From: Ypsolopha sequella
Taxonomy: Eukaryota > Arthropoda > Insecta > Lepidoptera > Ypsolophidae
Length of the DNA stretch: 64,000 nucleotides
Reading direction: 5' to 3'
Assembly (NCBI GenBank): GCA_934047225.1
Contig: OW203984.1
Span: forward strand, 9,123,201 to 9,187,200
In this document: positions 22,428 through 32,547 of the stretch, piece after piece
Layout: each line of letters starts with the position of its first letter
How positions within the stretch are numbered: the stretch's first letter is position 1
The notes under the pieces: model-generated
Seen by the model: the letters and a program-made list of their open reading frames with translations, nothing else
What the model was told of the DNA's origin: nothing
The model's database searches: none
Program-made: the position numbers and the translations under genes

Positions 22428-22690
22428 TTACATACGGCTTGAATACTCACGTGTGATTGTGGTTGACTATATGTCAGCCGTTTCACCGATACAATTTCGG
22501 CATTATCAAGGCGAGTGTCGTTTTTAGGACGACGACGCGGCGTTCAACGCGTCGTTGTCAAACGGGCACTGACAGCCACGGATTGGCGAGCTAAGAACAA
22601 CACTAGCCTTGATAGTGCCGAAATTGTATCAGTGAAACGGTTGGCATATATTCAACAACCATCACACGAGAGTCTTCAAGCCGTATGTAA
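22428..22690. mobile_element. Foldback element, ~85-bp TIRs
   Basis: The left arm (ttacatacggcttgaa ... ccgtttcaccgatacaattt, cggcattatcaaggc) is repeated inverted at the right (gccttgatagtgccg, aaattgtatcagtgaaacgg ... ttcaagccgtatgtaa). The loop of about 90 bp is GC-rich (gacgacgcggcgttcaacgc). A fragment of the same arm occurs at about 35,868-35,905. Confidence 0.65.
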
Positions 22691-24063
22691 TATGTCAGCT
22701 CACGCGAGTTTTAATAGTATTATAATATATAAGATATTTTTACTTTCAATTTTTACTTCTTGGCTCATATGATAACGGCCCACTAATTTAAGGGCCGAAA
22801 TATATTTCATGTCCTCAATATTATTTTATATACGTAGGTATATTTAAAGTTATATACCTATATATATACTAAGTTTATCTAAAATAAAAATCTCAATAAA
22901 GCTTCATTAATTAAAATATAATGTATAATTCAAATTCAAATTCAAATTCAATATTAATATTAATACATAGATGTTCTAGCTTTCTACGTTCTGCGTGACA
23001 GTTACAGCGCTAGAATTTCTCTGGACGTCTATTTATATCTCACACGTTTCGCTAGCACGTAGTGTAGCTTGGTGATGCACAGTTGGCAATTTACTTAAGC
23101 TAAGCAAGCGCGTAATTTTCATGAGTGCTTTTAAGGCTTCTACGTACGCCAACGACCTTGAACTGAGTAACTTTCTAAAAATTTTACACGTTAACTAGAG
23201 CATTTTTTTATATTCTACATGATACGGATTCCTGATTATTCGATTTTATTTAAATTTACAGAAGTGAAGAAAATATATTCTGAATTCACCCTTATTTCTT
23301 GGGTTCTTAGTTGTCCACTGTTATACCACGATATTACTGCTGCAGTACTAATCGAAAGAGTATAAAAATTATAAACTTCCGAACAAAATAATATAAAATA
23401 ATATGGTTTTCTCACATTTTGGAAATTCATTTTATTTGAAATAAATAAAAAGCACAAGTAATTGAGCCGTAGAGACTGAAGTAACAACCATGTTGCATTG
23501 TGATCTGATATTATTTTTATTTCAATGTGGTTTTGTTCGAAATGGAGTTGCTAATTATTTTCTGACGGAATCGCCTTAAAGCTGTCCCAATTACCTTCAG
23601 TTTGGCAATAGCAAGAATTAGGGCATTTTATTTTTCGTAATTATATGATGAATATTCCTGACTTGTTTGAACAGAATTGTCGGATGTAAGTGGATAAGTT
23701 TACTAAGTTCCAACGATTTATCTTGAAAGTATTCTAACATTTGGTGATAGGCAAAATTATATTTGAGAGCAGGGTGTAGATAGGTTATAGGTGATCCGCG
23801 AGTGACATGTTAAAACTTGGCTAATTGGCTAACTTGAACTAAGTGTCACGTCGTCGGGCGCTCGGCGCCAACGCATGACGTACGTCGCACGGGATGACGC
23901 AAAGCAACATATAGGTCCTTTCTCTTTTTCGCTCACGATAATTACGGATTTCATGTTTCAATGTGAAATTGCAATACTACGTTATTTACTTAGGTTATTT
24001 ATGTTGTGTACTGTTTTGGAATTTCGAATCTTGTGTAGGTAACATATCTAATACGTTTTCATA
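22691..24063. other. 1.4 kb non-coding, with a short microsatellite
   Basis: Contains (caaatt)n at about 22,929-22,952. No gene. The 83-codon frame on the minus strand at 23,236-23,487 shows no recognisable motif. Confidence 0.35.
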
Positions 24064-24148
24064 TACAACGTGTAACAGAAAATTGTAACCATACCATTGA
24101 CTGAATAAGCTCTTCAAATATGGTTACATGTTTCTGTTACACGTTGTA
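24064..24148. mobile_element. Internally deleted copy 3 of the 'acgtgtaacagaaagg' MITE
   Basis: Only 85 bp. Both outer TIRs (tacaacgtgtaacagaa and ttctgttacacgttgta) are present, but the whole central region is gone. The inner junction ccattgactgaataagctct comes from the right arm only. It is a perfect compact hairpin at its ends. Confidence 0.7.
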
Positions 24149-24697
24149 TATCATTGGTAGTAGGTATCAAATAAATCTCACTCAAGTGCAGGTAAGATCT
24201 CAATTGACGTCACTTTTGGCGTTAGATCATATAGTCTGGCAATTACCTAATATAGTCTACTGTCTGGATGTCACGAAGCTAAAATCACACGTACCGCATA
24301 ATAATTTATTAATGGAGGCAGAGTGCAGCATTACAACGCTGATGGAGCAATCTACCGAACAAGATAGCTTTAATGGAGTAAATTAAAAATCGATACGCTA
24401 CGAGTTCACTTTTACACCCCATTAAGCAGCTAGATTGAGGTGTTTATATTTTGAGGTTATATAATTTTATAATTATGTTATGACATTGTATGAGTTATTC
24501 GAAATCCGTAAGAAACATTTATTTATTTCATATTACAATAACAGCAATAACATATTACAATATTCCACAGCTCATTCTCTAAACACTACTTAATTATAAG
24601 TCAATTACGGATTTTTATTATATTTTCGAAACAATTCATAAGAAAGAGACGACAAGGATAAATTTAAGTTTTATAATTGAGACAAAAACTAAAGCTA
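24149..24697. other. Non-coding flank of gypsy element 1
   Basis: AT-rich. An 88-codon frame crosses 24,120-24,386, beginning inside the MITE, and is not credible. Position 24,698-24,701 (agat) is the target duplication of the following element. Confidence 0.4.
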
Positions 24698-24701
24698 AGA
24701 T

Positions 24702-24864
24702 TGAATTGAAAGACAAAAGTAATTCAGTAATTTACGTATATTGTCCGAAATAGAATGCTCATCTGATCTACAGTGATCGTTCCTATATATGATCTTACAC
24801 TATCCTTACATGGCTAACGCATACAATATTAGTACACTTATTGGTGTGCTCTACGCACACTACA
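24702..24864 (-). repeat. 3' LTR of gypsy 1
   Basis: 163 bp, identical to the LTR at 30,528-30,690. In element orientation it opens TGTAGTGTGCG and closes CTTTCAATTCA. Short for a gypsy LTR. Confidence 0.95.
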
Positions 24865-24873
24865 CCTCCCATC
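24865..24873 (-). other. Polypurine tract of gypsy 1
   Basis: Minus strand GATGGGAGG directly adjoins the 3' LTR, the place where plus-strand DNA synthesis is primed. A T-rich stretch lies just upstream. Confidence 0.75.
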
Positions 24874-24930
24874 GCAAAAGAAAAAAAAAACGAATACAAG
24901 TTTTTTTTTTTATACATAACTAAATAATGA

Positions 24931-27900
24931 TTATGAGTTATATAATTTAGTTCTATTTTTATGAACGGTTTCAACTTTACCATCTTTTAAAATTTTTACA
25001 TTTACATCCAAATCTTCAATTACTAAATATGGGCCTAAAAATATGCTTTGTGTTTTGTCACCCGATGGGTTTCGCAAAAGAACTAAACTATCTTTCTTAT
25101 AATAAACTGGGTAAATATTCTTATCATAATTAGATTTTCTTATAATTTTACTGTTATATAAATTTTCTCTTGCATCTTTATGGGCAAGCTGTAACCTATA
25201 CTTAAGTTCTAACGGATAACTACTATGATTATATAAAGGTTCTACAATATTATTGGTAAGATTTGATGGCATATTGCAAATTTTACCAAACACTAATTCG
25301 TGTGGTGTATATTTAGTTTCTGAGTGAACCGTATTATTGTACGCAAAGCACCAATATGGTAACCAACTACTCCATTGATCAGGCTTATTATTGGACATTA
25401 TCCGCAAGTACGCACCCATTGTTTTATGAGAGTTCTCCAGTGCCCCTATGCTCTCGTGATGATAAGCTGTTGAGCTAATTTGGGTAATATTTAAAAGTTT
25501 ACATACCTCTTTCATTGTACTTGATAAAAACTCTGATCCTCTATCGGTTGCAATTTCCCTCGGAATACCATACCTTAGCACACAATTTTCAACAAAGGCT
25601 CTTGCTACACTTACTGTGTCCTTAGTTTGAAGAGGGTAGGCTTCAACATACTTTGTCAGGTCACACTGCAATGTTAAAATGTAGGCAAATTGATTTATGT
25701 CTTTACCTATAGGACCAACGATGTCCAGATAAACCTTATCAAAAGCAGACTCAGCGGTTGTTGTGACTACCAGTGGCTGTTTAGTATTTACACAATATTT
25801 TTGTTTTTGACATTTGTCACATTTTAACACAAATTCCTTAACATCCTTTTCTATTGTGGGCCAATAATAGTACCTTTTAATATTATTGACCGTTCTCCTA
25901 ATGCCTGCATGGCCACTTGTAGGCAATAAGTGAAAATCATTAATAATGACACGTCTATCGTCGACATTATTTATTTTCTGTACTCCCTTTATTATACATA
26001 TACGTGGTCCGGACCAATTGGGAGTCTTTTTTATTTCTTGCGTTAACCCTTTCATAAATCTTTGATTTTCATCATTAAATAGTATGCATACTTCATTTAC
26101 TTTTATCTTTTGACAAAATAATCCAAATTCTTTCACAAGAACGGCTCGCGTTGCAAATGATGAAGAATAAGGATTTAAATAAATAGTCGACGTGGATGGT
26201 ACAAACGAAAAATAATTATTTTCTTCCGAAATCATATTATTATCTTTTAACTCATCGAGTTTTATTTCAGATATTAAATTAAAATCGGTAGAATTATTCG
26301 GTTTCCTCAAAATTTCCACAATTCTTGGGTGATCAGTCCTCGAATTAGTGGGAACATTATCGGAGATCGAAGAATTCGTACATTGATTTGTTCTATTCTC
26401 TTCATCTTGTATTATTTTCTTTTGTGCTCTTGTCATAACATGCATAACTGCCTCATTCATCTCTTTTAACTGCTCCGAAGTAATAACGATTCGCGACAAT
26501 GCATCTGCAGCTGCATTATTGCATCCTTTCAGATATTCTACTATAAAATCGTATTCCTCTAAACATAATCTAAATTTCAGCAACCTACTTGATGGATCGC
26601 GCATATTAAACAGATATACCAGAGGTTTGTGATCCGTTTGAATCTTGAATCTTCTTCCGTACAAGTAAGGTCGGAAGTACTTTACACTCCATACTATAGC
26701 CAAAAGTTCTTTCTCTATGGTAGGATAACTTTTCTCAGCCTTATTAAGTCCTCTACTGGCATATGCTACTGGCCGTCCATCAGTGTTACAAAGCACGGAT
26801 CCTACTGCCAGCTGCGAGGCATCCGTTTGCAAAATGAATTCATTATCACTTGAAAAGATTGGATATTGAAGAATAGGGGGGCTGCCTAAAGCACATTTGA
26901 AATCTTTAAATGATTTTTCACATTCCTCGGTCCAAATAAATTCTAAATCTTTTTTACAAAGATTATTTAACGGTGCTGCTCTCTGTGCAAAATGAGGAAT
27001 AAACTTACGATAATAATTTGCAAAAGCTACAAATCTTTTTACATCATCACAGTTTTGAGGCCTAGGATACTTTTTTAAAATTTCAATTTTTGCTGGGTCA
27101 GGTAAAATGCCTTCTTGTGACACAATATGTCCTAGGTACAGAATCTCCTTTTTTAAAAACACACATTTGGCAGGATTTAATTTCAAATTGATTTTTCTAA
27201 GTCTTCCCAAAATATCCATTAAATTTTTGTTATGTTGATCTAAATTTCTGCCAAAAACCACTAAATCGTCAAGATAAACCAGGCACTTCTCGTAGTTAAG
27301 GCCTGACATCGCTACTGTAATCATGCGTGAAAATGCAGATGGGCTAGTTTTTAAACCCATTGGTAATCTTTTCATCTGGTATTGGTTGGTGCTTGTTGTA
27401 AAAGCTGTGTACTTTCTACTCTGTGGATCAAGCTCTACTTGATAATATCCTTGAAAAAGGTCTAAATGACTATAGTACATGGCACCAGAAAGAGAATCTA
27501 AAATATCTGCTATATTGGGCAACGGAAACTTGTCGTCTTGAATTTGGTTATTAAGTTTACGGTAATCAATAACTATGCGCCATTTCTTTTCTCCTGTGGC
27601 GTCTACTTTTTTTGGAACTAATAACAATGGACTCGACCATTCACTACGCGATTCTTCAATTATATTGTCTTCTAACATTTTACTAATTTGCTTTTCTATT
27701 TCTTGTTTTTGGGAATGTGGGAGTCGATATTGTTTTGTATAAACGGGACTGCTATGCGGTTTTAGTTGAATAGACTGTTGATATATTTTGGTACTTGTCA
27801 ACTTATCCCCCTCTAAAAAGAAAACGTCTGGAAATTTAGCACAAATATTTTCAATTGATATTTTCTCTTCTAAAGTCAGTTGATTAAAATTCAAAACCGA

Positions 27901-28604
27901 AAACAATTTCTTCACGCGCTCTGCGTTTATTAAAGGCCTATTAAAATTACAAACTTCATAATCCCTTAAGGGAGTTGTAATTAATACAAAATAGCTTAGG
28001 CAAACCTCTGTATCTTTTGTATTTAAAATCTTAATTGGAATCTTACCATTTTTTGGTCTCGATACCATATTAGCAATAAACACACCCTCACTTAATTCTT
28101 GAGAATTGACTACGCAATCTTCTGTCCTATTCGTTTGAATATAATGAATGGATTCACTACGTGGGAGTACTGTCAAATAAGACTGGTTTCCTATTTTGGA
28201 TAACTCAAAATTAACTATTATGTCATTTCCTGAATCACTACGTAGTTTTAAAGTATTCAGTTCGAAATTCAAAATTCCATTAAAACGCCGAATAAAGTCT
28301 AAACCTAAAATTCCATCCGTCTTGCAAGGTAAATTTTTGAAAACATAAAACTTGTGTTTGAATGTTTCACCTTTAGAAGATAATTCTAGATAAACAAACC
28401 CATCCGAGATTATATTTCCACCTATACCTTTAACGCTCATCTGTTCTGATTGAATTGTAATGTTAGCATTTTTTAATTGTTGATACTTCACGGCACATAT
28501 GGACGCACCGGTGTCAAGTAACCAGCTATATTGATGTTCGTCAACACTAAAATGTATCTTGTTGACATTGTCACAATAGTTTATAAAGTTAGCCTCGAAA
28601 AAAA
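24931..28604 (-). CDS. pol: Pol polyprotein of gypsy 1 (via -1 frameshift)
   Basis: Entered by a -1 shift from gag on the T7 run at 28,598-28,604, because no ATG precedes the protease. The frame is open for about 1,220 codons. Domains in order: aspartic protease (WLLDTGAS, DTG at about 28,515-28,507); reverse transcriptase (HLDLFQGYYQVEL and catalytic YLDD at 27,276-27,265); RNase H (QTDASQLAVGSVL near 26,820, then TDHKPL); integrase zinc finger (GHAGIRRT ... CDKCQKQK, about 25,930-25,800) and catalytic core (LDIVGP, DRGSEF, GALENSHK, about 25,730-25,430). All catalytic residues are visible. It makes cDNA in cytoplasmic particles and inserts it into the genome. No stop or indel. Ends 67 bp before the 3' LTR. 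Confidence 0.95.
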
Positions 28605-29779
28605 TGATTCATCTGATTAATACTTGCACTTTCTGGGTGGTCTCGGTTTGAATTTACTGGGTGGTCTGTTGATACCACGTTGACCTGTTCTCTAGAGGAA
28701 AAACCACGCCCGCGGTTTTGATACCTACCGTGATAACTTGCTCCTCCGAAGTTTCGCCCTCGATTAAAACCTCTGTTAAATCCTCGATTGAATCCACGAT
28801 GGAATCCATGATTGACTCCACGATTTCCGGTAAAATTGCCCCGGTTGTAATTCTGATTTCCTCGTTGATAGAATGATCTGCCTCTGTTATTAAAACTAAA
28901 CTTACCTCGTCTCATTTCAAAAACCTGGGGATTGGACGCAAAAGACTGCTCCAACTCTTCATCCTTTGCCGCTCGAATAACATCCTTCAAGGCTAGGTAG
29001 TTACGGGCTGCTAAAATAACACTTAAATTACGGTTTCGCAAGCCGTCCGTGAAACGTTTTATCGCCAATTTTTCATTCAACGGTTTTAAAACCCCGTATG
29101 AATTTTCGTCACCGTCGGCTTGGGAAATCGTCAAATTAACGAATAAATCCTCGAGTTTCTTGCCAAATTCTTCTAATGACATGTTTGTCTGGGTAATTCT
29201 ATTGAGTTCTGCGTGTAGAGCATTACTAGATTTTTTCGTAAGTAAATGATTTTTCATGTCTAATAAAAGCGCTTGGCACGAAGTGTACGATTTAGCCATC
29301 CTCAATTTGGCACTTTCCGACAAACGTGTTTTTAACACAAAATTTATTAAAAGATTTTGACTTTCTTTCTCTATCATGGAACTATACAGCTCTATGCCAT
29401 CAATTAAATTTTTTGTTATCTTTTCATTTCCGTTCATTACAGGTAATAAAGAAACTGCTGTTCTTAACTCAAATTTCTCCATATTGCTTTTTGTTACAAC
29501 ACTCACACTTTTGCTACAAAAAACCTCAATTTGACTGTACAAGGTATCTATTTTTACACATAATTCCTTGATTACTGAAATATCAGACCCTTTAATTTCT
29601 TCTTTTTCAATTTGTTGATTAATTAACTCTGAAGAAGAAATATAGTCTTTATAAATTAAATTCGCTTCAGCAAATTTTTCTTGTAAAATCTTATCAGTTC
29701 TCTTGGTTTGATTTAATTTAAATAAATTTTCCTTAAGATTCTTTATCCTATTTAATATTTCATTAAGTTCTTGCGTCAT
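28589..29779 (-). CDS. gag: Gag of gypsy 1, RG-rich C terminus
   Basis: 396 residues from the first ATG of the frame (29,779; codons upstream lack an ATG) to TAA at 28,591-28,589. The N-terminal third is coiled-coil-like (LNEILNRIKNLKENLFKLN). The middle has the FGKKLEDLF and RFTDGLRNRNLS blocks expected of retrotransposon capsid. The last 100 residues are a run of RG/NRG/FNRG repeats (GFNRGFNRGRNFGG) and replace the CCHC zinc knuckle common in other Gags. Such a basic tail would bind element RNA. The frame ends inside the frameshift overlap with pol. It assembles the virus-like particle. Confidence 0.9.
   Translation of the reverse strand: MTQELNEILNRIKNLKENLFKLNQTKRTDKILQEKFAEANLIYKDYISSSELINQQIEKEEIKGSDISVIKELCVKIDTLYSQIEVFCSKSVSVVTKSNMEKFELRTAVSLLPVMNGNEKITKNLIDGIELYSSMIEKESQNLLINFVLKTRLSESAKLRMAKSYTSCQALLLDMKNHLLTKKSSNALHAELNRITQTNMSLEEFGKKLEDLFVNLTISQADGDENSYGVLKPLNEKLAIKRFTDGLRNRNLSVILAARNYLALKDVIRAAKDEELEQSFASNPQVFEMRRGKFSFNNRGRSFYQRGNQNYNRGNFTGNRGVNHGFHRGFNRGFNRGFNRGRNFGGASYHGRYQNRGRGFSSREQVNVVSTDHPVNSNRDHPESASINQMNHFFRG
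28598..28604 (-). promoter_or_regulatory. Slippery T7 for -1 ribosomal frameshift
   Basis: In gag phase the sequence reads CAT TTT TTT CGA GGC TAA. A one-base backward slip on T TTT TTT yields TTC GAG GCT and leads straight into the protease frame, while staying in frame terminates four codons later. It fits the X XXY YYZ rule. The downstream stimulator was not modelled. Confidence 0.75.
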
Positions 29780-29816
29780 AATAAACAATATATAAACCCA
29801 TTATTACTACTGAACC

Positions 29817-29983
29817 CTGAAATAACGATTCTTTACTTAATTCATAAAGCTTAATTAAAAGAAATGAAAAAATAATTTTTCGTTTTAGTTACACTAATCA
29901 AACAATTCTGAAACTACTTCTATGAACAGAATAAGGACGTACAACTAACACATCTGTATATGGTACGGAATGTCAAAGCTTAC
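29817..29983 (-). other. Candidate intron between the small ORF and gag
   Basis: On the element's sense strand, AG|GTAAGC (donor at 29,983) and TTATTTCAG|GG (acceptor at 29,817) bracket 167 nt that are AT-rich, with a possible branch sequence TAACTAAAAC. It lies wholly in the gap separating the small upstream ORF from gag. If spliced, the gap shrinks from 371 to 204 nt. Based on splice-site look only. Confidence 0.35.
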
Positions 29984-30150
29984 CTAATCGGTCACCGCAT
30001 ATCGTGTTCGCTCGGTCTCGCGACACTTTTAAACACTGTTTGAAGCACACTTTATTAATTGTCACCAAAATGTTTCGAAATTGTCACCAAAATGTTAAAC
30101 TTTAACGAACGTTCAAACCTCTTTTTATAACGATGATTTATAGAAGCTTC

Positions 30151-30429
30151 CTACACGTCTTCTGGGTTCTGTATGGCTTCACGTCGACGTAGAGACTTCC
30201 TCATCGAGTGGTGGTTTATCTCTCGACGCATCCACTGGGTATGGCATTTCCGGTAAAAAATTAAAAACGTCATACAGCATCCGCAGCAAAACATCACCAT
30301 GATCAACCCGAGAAAAATCGTTGTCATCCCGAGGTGGAGTTGCATTTGCTCCACTGCTGCACCATTGGAGCCTCCGGCTCCCGCATTTTGTGCGATGATG
30401 ACCTCCTCTTTGGATTGTGGTTTACCCAT
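30151..30429 (-). CDS. Small N-myristoylation-motif membrane protein, upstream of gag
   Basis: 92 residues, ATG in strong context (AAAATGG), first ORF after the 5' LTR. It starts MGKPQSKEE: Gly2 and Ser6 fit the N-myristoylation consensus. A 30-residue Gly/Ala/Asn-rich segment follows, then one membrane segment at about residues 35-59 that contains a CCGCC cluster, then a basic tail (WMRREINHH, RKSLRRREA). Lipid anchor plus single-pass helix with positive inside is a typical peripheral/viroporin-like layout. I do not recognise the family. It might bring particles to membranes or cell contacts, but that is speculation. The frame is intact in a young element, which argues that it is functional. 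Gag lies 371 nt downstream, so it is probably translated separately. Confidence 0.75.
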   Translation of the reverse strand: MGKPQSKEEVIIAQNAGAGGSNGAAVEQMQLHLGMTTIFLGLIMVMFCCGCCMTFLIFYRKCHTQWMRREINHHSMRKSLRRREAIQNPEDV

Positions 30430-30510
30430 TTTTAGGTAAAAATAAAAAAAACTTCACTAAAACCACACTACATGACTTTTTGCACGTTCACTTAACATGA
30501 CTCTCACAAT

Positions 30511-30527
30511 CCTGGCATGGGTCGCCA
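30511..30527 (-). other. Primer-binding site of gypsy 1
   Basis: TGGCGACCCATGCCAGG starts at the first base after the 5' LTR. TGG pairs with the tRNA CCA end. The following CGACC resembles the tRNA-Arg-type primer sites of mdg1/412 elements; the exact tRNA is inferred. Confidence 0.7.
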
Positions 30528-30690
30528 TGAATTGAAAGACAAAAGTAATTCAGTAATTTACGTATATTGTCCGAAATAGAATGCTCATCTGATCTACAGT
30601 GATCGTTCCTATATATGATCTTACACTATCCTTACATGGCTAACGCATACAATATTAGTACACTTATTGGTGTGCTCTACGCACACTACA
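30528..30690 (-). repeat. 5' LTR of gypsy 1, with promoter
   Basis: 163 bp, identical to the 3' LTR. On the sense strand it has a TATA-like CATATATAGG (about 30,617-30,608) and, about 20-25 nt further on, ATCAGATG that could serve as initiator. Transcription would run toward lower coordinates. Promoter elements are by resemblance only. Confidence 0.9.
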
Positions 30691-30694
30691 AGAT

Positions 30695-31063
30695 TAAAAA
30701 AACTTAAAATTGTGGCATGTAAATGTTAAGTACTTTAAGAACTATAAAATAGATGTAAATAATGTTAGTGGGTTGTGTGTGTGAGAGTGAGTATATTTGT
30801 TTGAGTGCTAAGAATGTAAAAATAGTAATAGTTTGAAATTTTAGAATAAAATAGAAGAGACTACGTTATTGAAGCCGTGTGTTAATCAAGCAAGCAAAGG
30901 ACATGATTTTTAAAAACAGTTCTATCCGTGCAGAATGGATCTAGTTCTTAAAAATGATTGTTGTATTGGTTAGGGTTAGGTATACGATTATATATAGAAC
31001 TTTTATTATAATTAGTTCTACTGAGAGGAACATGTAAAAGCGCAGTAACATATTCTTTATAGC
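30695..31063. other. Non-coding flank of gypsy 1
   Basis: Right flank of the element. TG-rich stretch (gtgtgtgtgagagtgagta near 30,773). No feature. Confidence 0.3.
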
Positions 31064-31332
31064 ATATATAATGTTAAATAATATTAGTTGGCGAAACTCA
31101 AAACATGTAGTACTAGTCTATATGAACAATTGTTGTATGGGAGCTAAGCGAAATTCTTAAAATTTGTTTTCACCTTTCCATATCTTTCCATAGCTGATCG
31201 GGCCCATTTGTATGGGAGGAAGAGAAAAAAAGTTGCGAATTTCGCTTAGCTCCCATACAAACAGTTGTTCATATAGACTAGTACTACCTTTGTTTTGAGT
31301 TTCGCCAACTAATATTATTTAACCTTATATAG
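31064..31332. mobile_element. Palindromic MITE, TIR gttaaataatattagttggc
   Basis: About 269 bp. The left arm (taaataatattagttggcga, actagtctatatgaacaa, gggagctaagcgaaatt) is inverted at the right (aatttcgcttagctccc, ttgttcatatagactagt, tcgccaactaatattattta). Pairing runs about 95 bp per side with a short loop. Few mismatches. Confidence 0.7.
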
Positions 31333-31660
31333 CGCAAGTGTATGTACGCCTTACAGTGGCCGTCCGCGGCAATTTAAGCTGATAAATAAATTCACGCTAC
31401 AAATATGATTTTAATTGATATTGGCGATTCTTGAGAGAACTTCTATAATTTTTCTAATGAGTAACATGAAGTTGGCACATGGTGCAAGTAAGTTGTTTAA
31501 ATTATATTTTTGTTTTGGAAATACTTGGTCACAGTATAATTAGGGCGCAATCGGTCCATCGCATAACGAAAAAGAAGAATCGAAGAAGAGATGGGATATC
31601 GCTGTTTTTTAACGAATAAAACTTAATGTCTTGTTTAGAAGTAAAAAATTGAAAAACCTT

Positions 31661-31868
31661 TTGTTATGTGGCAATTGACGCCAATAGTGCTGTATTAGTA
31701 AGGTTTATAAAGCATGAGTTTGAAATTTAATGCACTTTAAAGTCATGATCTTGTCCAAACAAAGTTAAAACAGCATTTTAAGTTGGTTTTGAGATGTTCA
31801 TGACTAATTGTGTATACAATTTCAATCTCTCTAATACTGAACTATTGGCGTCAATTTCCACAGACCAA
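31661..31868. mobile_element. Palindromic MITE 'gacgccaatagt', copy 1
   Basis: Left aattgacgccaatagt and right actattggcgtcaattt are inverted. Related to 36,797-37,004, which keeps longer inner arms (aggtttataaag / ctttataaacct). Both copies are followed by a shared stretch (gcactttgcgctaag), so the element may extend about 70 bp further. Confidence 0.55.
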
Positions 31869-32229
31869 AATTATTTAATTTTTTTTATTTCTTAACAAAA
31901 AAAACAAACTTAAGTTATGCACTTTGCGCTAAGCGACTGACGTTTAACCTTAAGAGCGGTTTCGCAGCCGGGTTTTGAAAACCCGCCTTTTTGTAATTAA
32001 TCGAAACAGAACACTTAAATTCAAAATTTACTCAAGTTATTCAACAAAACCTTATTATCTATGTATTGTGTATGTTGTCATCACAAAGATTCCATTGGTT
32101 TCTGTAAAATGGAATTTCAAAAAAATAAGTCAAGGCCAGCTGCTTAGCACGCCCCATGGACGTTCATATTACATGACAATATTCATATATTCAAAATAAT
32201 GAACGATATTAAAACTAGATAAACCTAAA

Positions 32230-32395
32230 CTTTTTTTTTTTTATATAAATGGCTATCATAACCTTTTCAGACTGTATCAACTTGTTTTCATATATATTTT
32301 TTATAATTTTCACCTGTCAACCACTCGACTGATGACGGCCTCATTGGTGAGGCCGAAATATATCGAAAATATAAAGTTTATTTTTTATTATTATC
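32230..32395 (+). repeat. Dispersed repeat (copy 2), 'ctgatgacggcctca' family
   Basis: Partner of 3,570-3,720: cactcgactgatgacggcct, gaggccgaaatatatcgaa, then aaagtttatttttt and an ATT tail. Confidence 0.5.
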
Positions 32396-32501
32396 ATATA
32401 ATTGTTAAAACTACAACTAAAAAATACTTAAAACTTAAACAAACTAAACATGACAATTAGAACTAGATGCAAAATTAAATAGGTATTCTGGGACCCTGGA
32501 G

Positions 32502-32547
32502 AAAAACTGAGAAATGTTGTATGCGTCATCAACATTTCTCAGTTTTT
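32502..32547. other. 18-bp perfect hairpin
   Basis: aaaaactgagaaatgttg at 32,502-32,519 pairs perfectly with caacatttctcagttttt at 32,530-32,547 across a 10-base loop (tatgcgtcat). No coding context. It could be a MITE remnant or a small-RNA hairpin; nothing else supports either. Confidence 0.5.

Larger units (their letters stand above)
24702..30690 (-). mobile_element. Complete Ty3/gypsy LTR retrotransposon (gypsy 1)
   Basis: 5,989 bp on the minus strand. The 163-bp LTRs at both ends are identical by eye, start TG and end CA, and are flanked by AGAT (24,698-24,701 and 30,691-30,694). Order in the direction of transcription: LTR, primer-binding site, small membrane-protein ORF, gag, pol (protease, RT, RNase H, integrase), polypurine tract, LTR. 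Identical LTRs mean little time since insertion. Every frame is open, so it could be autonomous. There is no env. The protease-RT-RNase H-integrase order defines Ty3/gypsy. The primer site (TGGCGACC...) resembles those of tRNA-Arg-primed mdg1/412-type elements; clade placement is inference. Confidence 0.95.
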
